Origin: Elmis aenea
Lineage: Eukaryota > Arthropoda > Insecta > Coleoptera > Elmidae
Assembly: GCA_947652605.1 (NCBI GenBank)
Contig: OX393578.1
Span: 55,311,415 to 55,375,414 of the forward strand
DNA length: 64,000 bases
Direction: 5' to 3'
The notes under the pieces were generated by a model. The model worked only from the letters and a program-made list of their open reading frames with translations, was not told where the DNA came from and searched no databases. Each line of letters opens with the position of its first letter. Position 1 is the stretch's first letter. Of the stretch, positions 1-13,400 are shown in pieces. A program made the translations under genes and the position numbers.

Positions 1-86
1 ACAACCTAAGCAACGAAATGAGTGTGGTACGACACAACCGCCAGCTTTTAAAAGAACTTCAAGGGACTGAAATTTATTTTTTGCAG

Positions 87-1496
87 CCACGTCCATGTTT
101 GAATCTATGTGGAGTTCCATGACCAACTCGATGCAGTTAGCCGAAGAATGCATGAAACAGGACCCCACGAATCCAGCAGATAGCGGACAGCCATTGGAAG
201 TAATCGAAAGATTCGCACAAACCATTGATTCAAGTAAATGTCCATTACGTTACTAACACAAAGAAATAGGCAAATTTTTATTGTCTGCAAATTTTATGAG
301 TAATTTATTCTAATGTATGTGCATAATTTCGTTTTACCTGTTTATGTCCCATGGGCTACATTAGAAGTTGTTGATTTGCTGTATGATAATATGTGTTGAT
401 AAAATAGATCTTTTTTGATTAATTAAATGCTGGATCGGTTGCAAAAACAAAACGGTTTGAAACTCTAGCTGCATCGAACAGTGAAACATGTAATGAACAT
501 TGTTAATATCAGCTAAATCTACCCAAATAAATATTTTTGACTTGAGTTAAATCTGCCCAATTAAATATTTTTTACTTGAGTTAAATCTGCCCAAATAAAT
601 ATTTTTGACTTGAGTTAAAGCAGCCCAAATAAATATTTTTGACTTGAGTTAAATCTGCCCAAATAAATATTTTTGACTTGAGTTAAATCTGCCCAAATAA
701 ATATTTTTGACTTGAGTTAAATCTGCCCAAATAAATATTTTTGGCTTGAGTTAAATCTGCCCAAATAAATATTTTTGACTTGAGTTAAATCTGCCCAAAT
801 AAATATTTTTGACTTGAGTTAAATCTGCCCAAATAAATATGTTATGTAAAAATGCTTTTTGTTGATTATGTGGTGGTAGACTAAAACGATTTAATTTTTC
901 AGTTTTGAGTCGAATAAAAGTTAAATTTATAAACACAGTGGTCCAGATAGAACATGTGCCAAAAGATAGCAGCAGCGGAGTGGCCGTTTTAATAAATATA
1001 CCAATGTAAGTCGCCCAGAAAAATAAATTTCGATCTTCAAACTCAACGATTTACCAATTTTTCCAGCATGGAATACATGGACGAAGCAGGCAACGATCCA
1101 ACGAACGAAGAAATAAACAATCAAGAACAGAACAAAGCGTTCGTCGTCTCGTCTTTCACGACGAAAAATTTCTATTTCGAGGGCGTCACTTTCTCGACCG
1201 TCGAATTCCCGAGCAAGGCTCGCACGTTCTCGCGATCCGTCATGATCAATTCCCGAAACTCTTCGACGCTCGAGAAAAGTCGCGAGGATCCGTTCGAAGC
1301 TCTTATAGAAAAGGAAATACTTGATAAACAGTCGCCTGTCGCCGATTACTATTCTGTCGCTAATAACGACGAAGAACCAAAGACATTAACAAATGAAGAT
1401 TTAGTGGAAGAAGTGAAAAGTGAGAGTAAACAGGCGAATGTTTCGGATGATCAGAGGCATGTTGTGTTGTTTGGGCGATTGTCGGGGAGACAGGAG
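87..1496 (+). CDS. ATG2: ATG2 exons 1-3 of this window
   Basis: Exon 1 (87-233) follows a TTTTTTGCAG acceptor and encodes the conserved helix running MFESMWSS to FAQTI. Exon 2 starts at 903, not at the later CAG at 936-938: the earlier acceptor adds about 12 residues (ILSRIKVKFINT) that match the family at this point and keep the frame. Exon 3 (1067-1496) encodes the MEYMDEAG segment and a low-complexity acidic stretch that ends in GRLSGRQE. The first intron holds the 34-bp minisatellite; the third exon is followed by a 1.66 kb intron full of MITEs. Confidence 0.9.
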
Positions 1497-4400
1497 GTAT
1501 GTACATGTTGCAATAAAAACTCTGTAACTTTTTTATTTTACGAGATAGAGCTTTGGTGTTATTACAATACAGGGTGTCCCAGTTATCATGAACAGCATGG
1601 GGGGGGTCTTGTAAGAGGTACAGAGTTGGTTTAAGGCAGTGTTTCCCAAACTTTCGACATCTGTGTACCCCTTCTGTAATTTTCGTAACACTGAGTACCC
1701 TTCGTTAAAAAAAAAAAATTATTAAAAAAAAAAAAAATTTATTCATAATAAAATACTAGCTGCAGCCAAAGCCCGGTACCCCCAACAAACTCTTCCACAC
1801 TTTGGGAAACACTGTTGTGGATAAAAATGTGTTTCTAAGCAATTACTTTTTATTTGATAAAATGTTTTACAAACAGCCAATCTTAAAATAACAGTTGATT
1901 ATAATAATTGATAAATTAAGATAAGCTGTTTTAAGGACAGTTTATTAAATAAAAATAAATTTGGTTAGCAAAACATTATTATCGACAAAGGCAGATATCT
2001 AATTTGTATTAAATTTGGTAGTAATAATAAGTAAAAAATTATAAATAATTGTAAAATGTTAAAAACACTAAATTATTGAAGTTATTTTTTATGTGTTTAA
2101 TTAAGCACAGCTAGCATCAGGGCCTACTAGAGGGGGGTCTTGAGGGGCCGCATCCCCGGACCGCCAGTCCGAGGGGCCTGCAAAATTTATTTTGTTTTTG
2201 TTTAATATGCATTTTAACGGCAATCTGCAAATAAACAGCAAAATATGTTTTTTAACATCATCAAAAACAGATTTTTTCATTCACAAGGGCCCCCAAATTT
2301 TAACTTTCCCGCACCCCCTCTTACCTCTAGGACGCCCTGGCTAGCATATTTATGTAGTTTTTTTTTTCAATGGCTACTCTGATTAAAGTTAAACAGAAAT
2401 ATAGTAATAATTTGCTGATTTAAAAAAAAAAACTAACAACCCATAAGTACATCAATACGACGAGAAAAAAAAACTCTTTATAATGGTGTCACAGGGTCAC
2501 AGCCAACTACAACCAATACGTAAAATTATAAAAATTAATGTCAAAAACAAATGAAGATAGGCAGTGGCGTAGCGAAGGTAAATGGTCCCCGGGGCATATT
2601 ATTTTTTTGCGCCCTCCCCCTCGTCTGGCTGTAAATAAGTAAAATAAACGCAAAAATATGTTGTCTTTGCGGCGCCCCCCAAAACTGGCGCCCGGGTCAT
2701 CGATACCCCTCTTGCCCCCCCGTCGCTACGCCACTGAAGATAGGTAAAATTTATTAACAAGTTATAAATCTATGCACAAAAGTGTCCCAATATTTTCAAA
2801 AAATATTTTAAGTGTGATTTTAAATAAGCAAGCTATAAACAAAAATTGAAAACGTCATTTTTTTTGTTTTTTTTATCCATAGCGCAAAAAATAATAATTT
2901 TTTCAATTTTTTTTTCACAGAGTAGTTACTTTTAAATTGTAATCATTTTGACCCTTTTAACTAACTCTGTATCTCTTATCGTTTATGAGAACCCCATGCT
3001 GTGCACGATAACTGGGACACCCTGTATATTTGGAACAAAGCAAGTTTTTTGAATTTCATTCCAACCCAGTAAATATTTTGTAATAAGCATGAAACTCTGA
3101 TGACTGAGAAAACTGGCCTTAAAAACATTGTGACCTTAAAAAAATATTTCTTGCAGGTGATAATTCGTTTGAAGCAATCTGAAAACGTCAATGGTCCAAA
3201 AGTATCGATAGAAGTTAATTTAGGGTCGTTAATTTTGTTTTTGTCGCCCCGCCAGGTGCATGTGTTGTTAGAATTAGCAAATGGACTGGCCAGGCCCGAT
3301 ATAGAAGACACCAGGTGATTATTTGGCCCCGATGAAGCAGGAAGTTCATCTGTTGTTCTTTTTTTTTACAGTAATATAGCCCCACGACAGAAATGTGCTG
3401 AAAAGCCAATGAGCGGATTAGATTATCAACGAATCGAGCATGAACTTCAACAGCAGCTTCATCCCTTATCAACGTTTAAGTCTCCTGCAGGCTTGCAGGG
3501 GGTACATGGTTGGTCCACGGCAGCTTTAGGTGAGTTAAAAACTTTTAACCCATATCACAGCTAATATTTTTTTACTTGAGCCACATAAAAGCATTTTTAA
3601 AAATTGCTTCACCTTCAAGACGTCCATAAAATCTTTCTTTTACAGAAGAGAGTGACAGCGACGACAATTTTCTGCCCATGCGGGGTACAGCTAGTGGAAT
3701 TATGTATGATAGTACGGTGTCAGGTGCCAGCAGTAGTATGGAATCTAGTCTTAGTTCTAGCATGGCTAGTTCAGTAACCGAAAATACTTCAAGAACTAGA
3801 AAACGAGGTCCGAAATGTGCCCTTCATGTACGTTTATATATTTATAATTTTTTTTTTTCCAATTACAGTCAGCAATATTGATTCGGATCCAACAGCAGAA
3901 ATATCTCATTTCCAAATACGTGTAGCTTCTTTGGCTTTGGTTCTATTGCACGAAGACATACTCACGCCATCTGGCGACCATGACTTGATATTGGTCCAGT
4001 CCAGCGTACGCCAAATGCAAAATTCGGCCGAGAAGTTCTTCAACAAATTGGGACTGTTCGCGATCTCAGGATACGGAAGCAAAGACTTCGATAATGCCAA
4101 AAACGCTTTCGAAAACGCTTGCCATTTGAATCATTTAAGGTCAGTTTTTGATTGTTGATGTTCTGATGTTTTTATTTGTAGATGTTCGGATGTTTTTAAA
4201 TGTTGATGTTTGGATGTTTTAAATGTAGATGTTCGGATCTTTTTATTTGTAATGTTCGATTTTTTTAATCTGTAGATGTTTTAAATGTAGATTTTCGGAT
4301 GTTTTTATTTGTAGATGTTCGGATATTTTAAATGTTGATGTTCGGATGTTTTTAAATGTCGATGTTTGGATGTTTTTAATGTAGTTTGTGAATGTTTTAA

Positions 4401-7400
4401 ATGTAGATATTCGGATATTTGCATTTGTAGATATTCAGATCTTTTAAATGTAGATGTTCGGTTGTTTTTATTTGTAGATATTTGGATGTTTTTATTTGTA
4501 GATGTTCGGACGTTTTTATTTGTAGATGTTTGGATGTTTTGAATGTAGATGTTCGGATGTTTTTAAATGTTGATGTTTGGCTGTTTTTAATGTAGTTTGT
4601 GAATGTTTTAAATGTAGATATTCGGATATTTGCATTTGTAGATATTCAGATCTTTTAAATGTAGATGTTCGGTTGTTTTTATTTGTAGATATTTGGATGT
4701 TTTTATTTGTAGATGTTCGGACGTTTTTATTTGTAGATGTTTGGATGTTTTGAATGTAGATGTTCGGATGTTTTTAAATGTTGATGTTTGGCTGTTTTTA
4801 ATGTAGTTTGTGAATGTTTTAAATGTAGATATTCGGATATTTGCATTTGTAGATATTCAGATCTTTTAAATGTAGATGTTCGGTTGTTTTTATTTGTAGA
4901 TATTTGGATGTTTTTATTTGTAGATGTTCGGACGTTTTTATTTGTAGATGTTTGGATGTTTTGAATGTAGATGTTCGGATGTTTTTAAATGTTGATGTTT
5001 GGCTGTTTTTAATGTAGTTTGTGAATGTTTTAAATGTAGATATTTGGATATTTGTAGATATTCAGATGTTTTTAAATGTAGATGTTTGGTTGTTTTTATT
5101 TGTAGATGTTCGGATGTTTGCGTTTGTAGATGTTCAGATGTTTTTAAATGTAGATTTTCGGATGTTTTTATTTATAGATGTTGGGATGTTTGCATTTGTA
5201 GTTGTTCAGATGTAAATGTTGGATGTTTTTATTTGTAGACGTTCGGACGTTTTTATTTGTAGATGTTTGGATGTTTTGAATGTAGATGTTCGGATGTTTT
5301 TAAATGTTGATGTTTGGCTGTTTTTAATGTAGTTTGTGAATGTTTTAAATGTAGATATTTGGATATTTGTAGATATTCAGATGTTTTTAAATGTAGATTT
5401 TTGGATGTTTTTATTTGTCGATATTCGGATGTTTGCGTTTGTAGATGTTCAGATGTTTTTAAATGTAGATTTTCGGATGTTTTTATTTATAGATGTTGGG
5501 ATGTTTGCATTTGTAGTTGTTCAGATGTAAATGTTGGGATTTTTTTATGTATAGATGTTCGGATTTTTGCATTTGTAGATGTTCAGATGTTTTTAAATGT
5601 AGATGTTCGGGTGTTTTTATTTATAGATGTTCGGATGTTTGCATTTGTAGATGTTCAGATGTTTTTATATGTAGATGTTCGGATGTTTTTATTTATAGAT
5701 GTTCGGATGTTTGCATTTGTAGATGTTCAGATGTTTTTAAATGTAGATGTTCGGATGTTTTTATTTATAGATGTTCAGATGTTTGCATTTGTAGATGTTC
5801 AGATGTTTTTAAATGTAGATGTTCGGATGTTTTTATTTATAGATGTTCGTATGTTTGCATTTGTAGATGTTCAGATGTTTTTAAATGTAGATGTTCGGAT
5901 TTTTTTATTTATAGATGTTCGGATGTTCTTAATAGTAGATTTTCGGATGTTTCTTTTATTTATTTATTGGCTTTCAATTCTTGTAATAATTGTTTCATTG
6001 TTTTAGGTTGCTTGCAGCACCATTGCAAATCGAAGGAAACGAAACCACGACTCTTAGTGCGTTCTCTATGATGGGAAAGTTAACTGTAGCCAAATTGGAA
6101 CTTCTAGAATGCCTTAATCACGGGAAAGACGAACCCAGAGAGAACATCCGCATTTTATATTTCGACAGCTCCGCAGAAAATGCTTCAGGTCCCATCGGAT
6201 ATAAACCTAGCTTAAAACTAGCCTTTAAACATGTAGAAAGAACTAAGACTGGTCTATCAAGACACATACCGAAGACTGACATTTCGTGAGTTAACTAATA
6301 GCACAATTATTTATAATAAATGTTTTTTTGCAGCATTACATTTGACACTTGCACGTTTGAGTTCGATATTACTATTATTGATAGGATCTGTGCGTTACTA
6401 AATCCTCAGCCCGTCTGTATAATAAACAAACCCGTTAACAACCCGTGGAACATACCGACTGCCAATGTAGTTTCCGTTCAAGCCGAATCACGGCTCGATT
6501 TTAAAATACTTTGTCCTTCGATGACGTGCAAAATTAGGTAAGGACGCGGTCTCGATGTTCCGCCAATCGGCGATTGAACGAAATTTTCTCTTCAGGTTTC
6601 CTGTACCCGATTTTCGGCCCCTGCACGATATGCAAAGAAACCCGTGGTGGAAGAGGCACGTGCGACCCGACTACATCACTTTGAAACTGACCGACATGAC
6701 GGCTTACACGAACTGGCAAACCGGTCAGCCGTTCCAGAACTACACGCTGCAGTGTCGTACGGCCGATCTCCATTACGTCGAGGCCGATACGGATACGTCG
6801 CTTCCGATCGCCAAAGTCGGAACGGACGAGAGATACGGCAGTTCGTTGCAGGACGGTTTTAATTGGCCTCGGTAAGAGAGGTCGTGTTTTAATCGGTTTT
6901 GGAAACTTAACGGAACGTTTTAGGTTGGTGCTGAAAGTTTATCCGGTGGTTAAGCCGGATATGGAACTCGAACAGTGCCAGGAATCGGAAATGGACTTGA
7001 TGAGCCAATCGATGTACGGAAGTTTCGCCAATCAAGCCAACAAACTCGTTGGGCCTTTTAGTTCTAAACGAATTATACACGAAAGTGATACTCCGCATTC
7101 CAAGCCGCAAAAAGGTAAATATTTTTGTTTAATCCACATTTCAGGCCAAACTGGACCATGGCTTTGTAACATGTTTTTCTGCATTCTTTGTCAGTTTTTT
7201 CCATTCTTTGACTCCTAGTTCCTTAAGGTCTATTTTCACTGACTCCAACCATTTGGTTCGGGGTCTTCCCCTTGTCCTTCTTCTCATTACTCCTCCCTCA
7301 ATCAATTGTTTTGTTTTTTTTTCTTCTCAGGCAATCTTGATATACAGGGTGCACCACGACCCTGAGATTCTTCGATAGCTCCTTTATTAATGAAAATATC

Positions 7401-10400
7401 AAAAAATATTTAATACAAATATTGTGCGAACCTATTTTATACATAACCTAAAATTATTTTCAAATATACAGGGTGTTTCGTTTGAGCGGCACATATAAAA
7501 ATGTCATTTTTTTAAATAGAACACCCTGTATATTTTTATATTTTTGGATTCTTCGTAAAATTTACTTTAAAAAATGTATAGGGTTATATGGGTCTTAAGT
7601 CAACCGTTTTCGTAAAATTTACATTTTTATGAAATTTTTGAACTATACAGCACTTTCAATTTTTTTTTTAAATAAAGTTATTTAAAAAAGCGGTAAAATT
7701 TCGTTTAAAAATTAGATTGACAATAGATTAATTAATACTTTGCGCTAGCTACATTTTAAAAATATTATACAGGGTGTTTTTTACGCTTGGTCAAACTTGT
7801 GAAACTTTAAACATCGATAAGTCATTTTTCTTAAATGCAACACCCTGTATATTTTTATATTTTCTTGTAGAGAATTTAAATTGTCTTTCGAAATTATTAA
7901 GCATGTCCTATACCTAAAGTTAATATTTTTCGAGCTATCTCGATTTTTATTATTATTAGGTAGGTACTAAGGCAATTGAAATATTTTAAAGTCGGCCATG
8001 GAGGTAAGTCGAAATTTTTCAAGGAATTTTTCAAGAAATCACGTGAGAAGAGCTATTTTTAATTTGAAAAAACGTGCTCGGTTATGTTTGGAAGTAGAAG
8101 GCGCATCTTTTGAGCATCTGCTATGATTTTTTGTTTATTTCATGTTCAATCTTTTCATTGTTATGAAATCTAATTTGCGTCTTACTGACAGCTGAACCTG
8201 CAAATACGAATTCTAATTTTTTAATTTTTTTTTCGTTTGAAACGTCGGAGTTGCCTTTGTTTCCAAGGCACTCTTCGTAAAATCAAAAAAATTTAAATTT
8301 TGGCCAAAAGTGTGAATTCAACAGTGACATGTGATACATCGTTGTACTCAGAAACAAGATCTGTATTCAAAAATGTGAAAATCCAATATGGCGCCCACAA
8401 GACAAAAAACAGTTGAATATCGTATCTCTGCCATTTTGAAAGATAGAAAAAAGATATTGACAGATTTGAATTCTCCCTAATGAAGTGCCTTGATAATGTC
8501 TGGATTAGAAAAAACTAGCTCCGTTGCTTTTTGCATTAAAAGATAAAAACAAAAATCACAAATTCTCGTTTCTTTTCGATATCTCAAAAACTAAAAATGA
8601 TAAGGCAATTATCTCAGCATGAAAATGCGCAACTTTTGTCTAATTTAACCGACTCTGTATGTCTAAAGATAAGCAAGATACCCATGCTTAGCCTCGAAAA
8701 ACGGGACACCCTGTATATCATATTACCGTTTCATATACAGGGCAAGATATATAGAGAATAAGATATGCTCAGTAGGCGAACGAAACTGGTCACGTTCTGC
8801 GCATGTCGTCATTCAGTGACAACTTTATATCAAATTGCATATAATTGGGGGATATGTATGTACTTTTTGTATTAAATTGAAAACAACTGATTTTGTGTTT
8901 TTGGTTTTTATTGTTAAAATATAATGTGTTTTTTTAATAGTTATAATTTTTTGTTAAAATACATATACAGGGTTATTCAAATTCGAGGCCCACCATGGGG
9001 ATCTTGCTTATTATATTAGCTAGAGTGTAGGTTTAAATTTGGCAAAGTTGCTAAATTCGATGCTCATTGATAATCCAAAGAGAAATTGGAAATATCTCAT
9101 ACCGTATCCGAGAAAATTAAGAAAAACTGGAAAATGCGATTTTTGAAAATCGTCTATAACTCCTTTGGAATTTGAAATATTTTAAATGTGTAAAGACATT
9201 GCCTAAGCAACTTTTCAAGCCGAATCGAATGGTGGTCACAAATTTTTGCTAGATCGATTCGTTTTTGTTTTATGACAACCAACCTTGTTTTTTGTTATGT
9301 GCTCAATTTTTGCTATTTACATAATCAAATAGCATTAATTTTTCTGAATCCATTGAGATATCACACATGGTATTTTACTTCTACATTAATTGCCAAATTT
9401 GAAAAAATGCGTTTTAAACAATAACAACTATAAATCGGGTAGGTCGGTCATTGTAGTTTATGTTATTTCCATGACAACCAATCAACAAACTAAAAGTCTG
9501 TTACTTGTCACATTAATAAATTCGTAAAACTAAACTTTAATTTTTTATTCATTGAATAGGAACTCTACACTGTCAAGTCAACGATATGCAGAAACATATC
9601 CAGATAGAAGACAACCCTCGCACACATATTTTTGTTCGTTGGACAGAAACATAGGGAAATATGAGGCTTTTGCCAAAATTAGAGAAAAATATGGCAGAAA
9701 GGTTTCAGATAACAATAAAAAAAAAAACAGTTCTATTGCAAACATATCCGGAAAAAACACTATTTTTCTACGTTAAACAGAAACTTAAGTAAATTTGTAT
9801 AAAGCATGTGATAAAGTATAACAAAACTTAAAAGAACGGTATAAAAAATTCGGAGCATATCGCGTTTTTCTTCGTTATTAAAGTTAATATTTACGAATTT
9901 ATTAATGTGACAAGTAACAGGCTTTCAAAACTTTCAGTTTGTTGATTGGTTGTCATGGAAAAAACATAAACTACAATGACCGTCCTACCTGATTTATAGT
10001 TGTTATTGTTTAAAACGTATTTTTTCAAATTTGACAATTAATGTAGAAGTAAAATACCATGTGTGATATCACAATGGATTCAGAAAAATTAATGCTATTT
10101 GATTATGTAAATAGCAAAAATTGAGCACATAACAAAAAACAAGGTTGGTTGTCATAAAACAAAAACGAATCGATCTAGCAAAAATTTGTGACCACCATTC
10201 GATTCGGCTTGAAAAGTTGCTTAGGCAATGTCTTTACACATTTAAAATATTTCAAATTCCAAAGGAGTTATAGACGATTTTCAAAAATCGCATTTTCCAG
10301 TTTTTCTTAATTTTCTCGGATACGGTATGAGATATTTCCAATTTCTCTTTGGATTATCAATGAGCATCGAATTTAGCAACTTTGCCAAATTTAAACCTAT

Positions 10401-13400
10401 ACTCTAGCTATTATAATAAGCGAGATCCCCATGGTGGGCCTCGAATTTGAATAACCCTGTATACATATGTATATACATTTTGATGCACACATTAAGTAAC
10501 AATTTTTTTAATTTTTGTTTTTTTACTGTAGTAAGATTCGTTAATCTTTCGGTTTAAAATTCTTATACGGAAAAACATCTTACATCTAAAATACAAATGT
10601 TTTACATCTAAACTGCAATTAACATTTTGCGAGTTTTCAACTAATTGTTTAATGTAGTCAGGCCCACACTTTAAATCAATTCCATTGAAGATGGCGAAAA
10701 TTTGTTCCATTTTTAAAATTTCTACGACGAAATCGTCGAATGGCTTATACAATCCTCCTTCGGATAAATTGTTCGACCATGTATAATTGGCATCTATGGT
10801 TTGGCCAGTTGGAGTTCCCAGCATTTCTTTTGCACGGAGCTTAAAAGCAATGTATCCAGCGATGTTTTCTACTCCGTCATGCTCAAGCTCTGTCAAATTG
10901 TTAATAAACTGCTGCACTTTTTAATTTTTTTGGCACATCTTTTAAATTTAATAGTTCTTGTTTCAGACTTCTAGCAAAGTCGTCTTCAGAAAAATGTATA
11001 CTACATATTCTTGCCGTTTTGAAGTTAAATTTGTCCGCTCTAGAGCACTTATTAATCCACTCCTTATATAAACCGGCATCCTTTGGAAAGGCATAAAAAC
11101 TAATATTTTTCCCCTTATTTGCTGGTGCCTTTAATCTTTTATTATTATTATTTTTACAATTAAAAACAGCGCACATCACCATTGTTTTATTTTATTTTCA
11201 CTTTAAACTTTTTTTTTATAAATTAATAAATTGTTTACCTTTTACCAATTCACTTAACGATTCACAATATCAAAACAATAATAAAGAATTAATCTAATAA
11301 AAGAGAACTGACAGCACAGTTGTCACCGAACGACGTCACACAGAGAGCGGGAAAGCAACAGAGATGCGCGTGAGCATATCTTATTCTTTATATATCTTGT
11401 ATACAGGGTAGGCCAAAAGTGTGAAGTTACGCACACTGTGTTGCGTTTGTTTTCTGTCACACAACGTAAATGTCTTGGGTATGATTTTTTTTTAAATTTC
11501 TTTTAATATACAGGGTAAGCCAAAAGTGTGAAGTTGTGCACACTGAGTTGCATTTATTTTCTCACACAAGGTAAATGTCTTTGGTATAATTTTTTTATAA
11601 ATTCTGTTTAATATACAGGGTGGGCCAAAAGTCTGTAGTTACGCGCACTGTGTTGCATTTGTTATGAAGTTTTTTATTTATTTAATTTTTTTCTTGTACA
11701 TAACAGATGATACGGAGGAGCTGGTGATACCTGGAGACAAACAGGAAATGACCAATTTCATAGAATTAAGTACGCAGTCGGCCAGGATACAGTTAGACAT
11801 CTTTTTACCCACGATTAGCATGCAGTTAATTTCCAAGCACATCTACGAACTGTTGTACAATCGCATCAATAATGATCTCCTGTTGTGGGAACCGAGCGCC
11901 CCCAAACCGAAAGCCCAGGTGTATGATAACGTCACGTACACCGGATTTAGTAATCTCGGCCTTCCCGACACTCAAGAAATGTTTTCCATGTGCAGAAGCG
12001 GAATACAATATGGTAAATAATTTAGTTTATGGATTATATTTCTCTTCATTTACGATTTTTTTGTAAACATGCTCATAATTTTTGTACTTCTCCACTTTGA
12101 ATTTTTTTCCCCTAGAGTCGGAATCGGATTCAGGCGATGAGGCCGACGTAGAGGGCACGAACGTCTTCTATTCCGTGTACGAAAATAGAATGAAGCAGTC
12201 ACAAAAACGTCAGGTCGTACCGACCCAGCCAGTAGGTCAAAGTTATTTCGCCCTAAACTTGCAAATCGGCAACGGGCTCTTATGCACTCATGCGCCGGTT
12301 CGAGATATAGCCACGAAGGTCATACCGGGACAGCACGGGGAGTTCCTGTTGAACGTCGAGAACGTTACGATATTCACCGTGTCTGGATACCGAGGGGACG
12401 ACGATCTCAGCTACGTTTGTGTGCAGGCCCAAAATGCGCATCTCCATCATTGTGGTGAGTTTTGATACCGCGAATAATGCCGGAATGGTGTCTTGATTTG
12501 ATGGTGTTGCAGATATGATATCGACTCCTAGTCAGAGTCCTCCACTTAAGGAGTTGGGGACGGCCGTAGGAAGACATCTGCAACCTACCATATATAAATC
12601 GGAGCAGGGAATGCTGGCCAATTCGAATGACAGAGGTGGGAGTCGCGATATGCTGTCGGTGGCAGTCAGAGTCCAGGCCAGCCATGAAACACACCATGTC
12701 AAGGTAACTTTGATTTGTTTCCCGTAAACTGTTAATTGAGATGTTCAACTGTACTTCTTCCGAGAGTTCACTGCTTCGCTCAAACTTTGCACTAGAAAGG
12801 ATTTTTTTTTCTTAGGTCTTTAGGAAGGGACATTTTTTCTCATGTAGGTACCTCTGCATTTAAAAGTTTTTTTTTTTCTTATTTACGGTACCTGCTTTAA
12901 AAAGGTTTTTTTTTCTCATCTAGGTACCTCTACCTTTAGCTAGGTAATTTTTTCTCATGTAGTGTAGATCTGTCTACTATAAAAGTAATTTTTGCCCATA
13001 TGTTCCTGTGCCTTTAAAAGCTAATTTGGTTTCATGTAGAGTACCTCTGCCTTTAGAAAGGTAAATTTTTTCTTATGTTGGGTACCTCTCTTGACTATGG
13101 TACTCCTAAATCAATGGTACCTCTGTCTTTAGGAAGGGAATTTTTTTCTTATTTAGGTACCTTTATCTTTAGAAAGGTAATTTTTTTCTCATTTAGAGTA
13201 CCTTTATCTTTAGAAAGGTTAATTTTTACTTATGCAGGGTACTTCTGTCTTGAGAAAGGTAATTTTTTTCTCATTTAGAGTACCTTTATGTTTAGAAAGG
13301 TAATTTTTTTCTCATTTAGAGTACCTTTATCTTTAGAAAGGTTAATTTTTACTTATGCAGGGTACTTCTGTCTTGAGAAAGGTAATTTTTTTCTCATTTA

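Larger units (their letters stand above)
1568..3026. repeat. Foldback repeat with TACAGGGTGTCCCAG ends, carrying MITEs
   Basis: The left end (TACAGGGTGTCCCAGTTATC, then an AGCATGGGG stretch and GAGGTACAGAGTTGGTT) is matched in inverted form at the right end (AACTAACTCTGTATCTC, ACCCCATGCTG, GATAACTGGGACACCCTGTA). The interior holds three small hAT-type MITEs. It lies in ATG2 intron 3. No target-site duplication was found. Confidence 0.7.
8743..11399 (-). mobile_element. P-element-like (THAP) transposon, internally deleted and interrupted
   Basis: Terminal inverted repeats are CAAGATATATAGAGAATAAG at the left and, reversed, CAAGATATATAAAGAATAAG at the right, each continuing ATATGCTCA. Direct repeats TATACAGGG at 8734-8742 and 11400-11408 fit the 8-bp duplication of P elements (one extra base is ambiguous). 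Coding remnants on the minus strand are an N-terminal THAP zinc finger and a C-terminal transposase piece. A 1.5 kb foldback repeat (8966-10461) has inserted into its 3' half. It lies in ATG2 intron 11, antisense to ATG2. Confidence 0.85.

Noticed and set aside
534..841. Short-repeat array considered as a CRISPR array
   Set aside because: Units are contiguous 34-bp tandem copies without unique spacers, in an animal intron.
3807..3868. Alternative ATG2 donor CAT|GTACGT at about 3831
   Set aside because: A better-looking donor, but it puts exon 7 out of frame; the weaker G|GTCCGA donor at 3807 keeps the protein.
5314..6071. Open frames of 184-230 codons in the 24-bp array
   Set aside because: Produced by a repeat unit divisible by three; other frames are open too and the peptide is a simple repeat lying wholly in an ATG2 intron.
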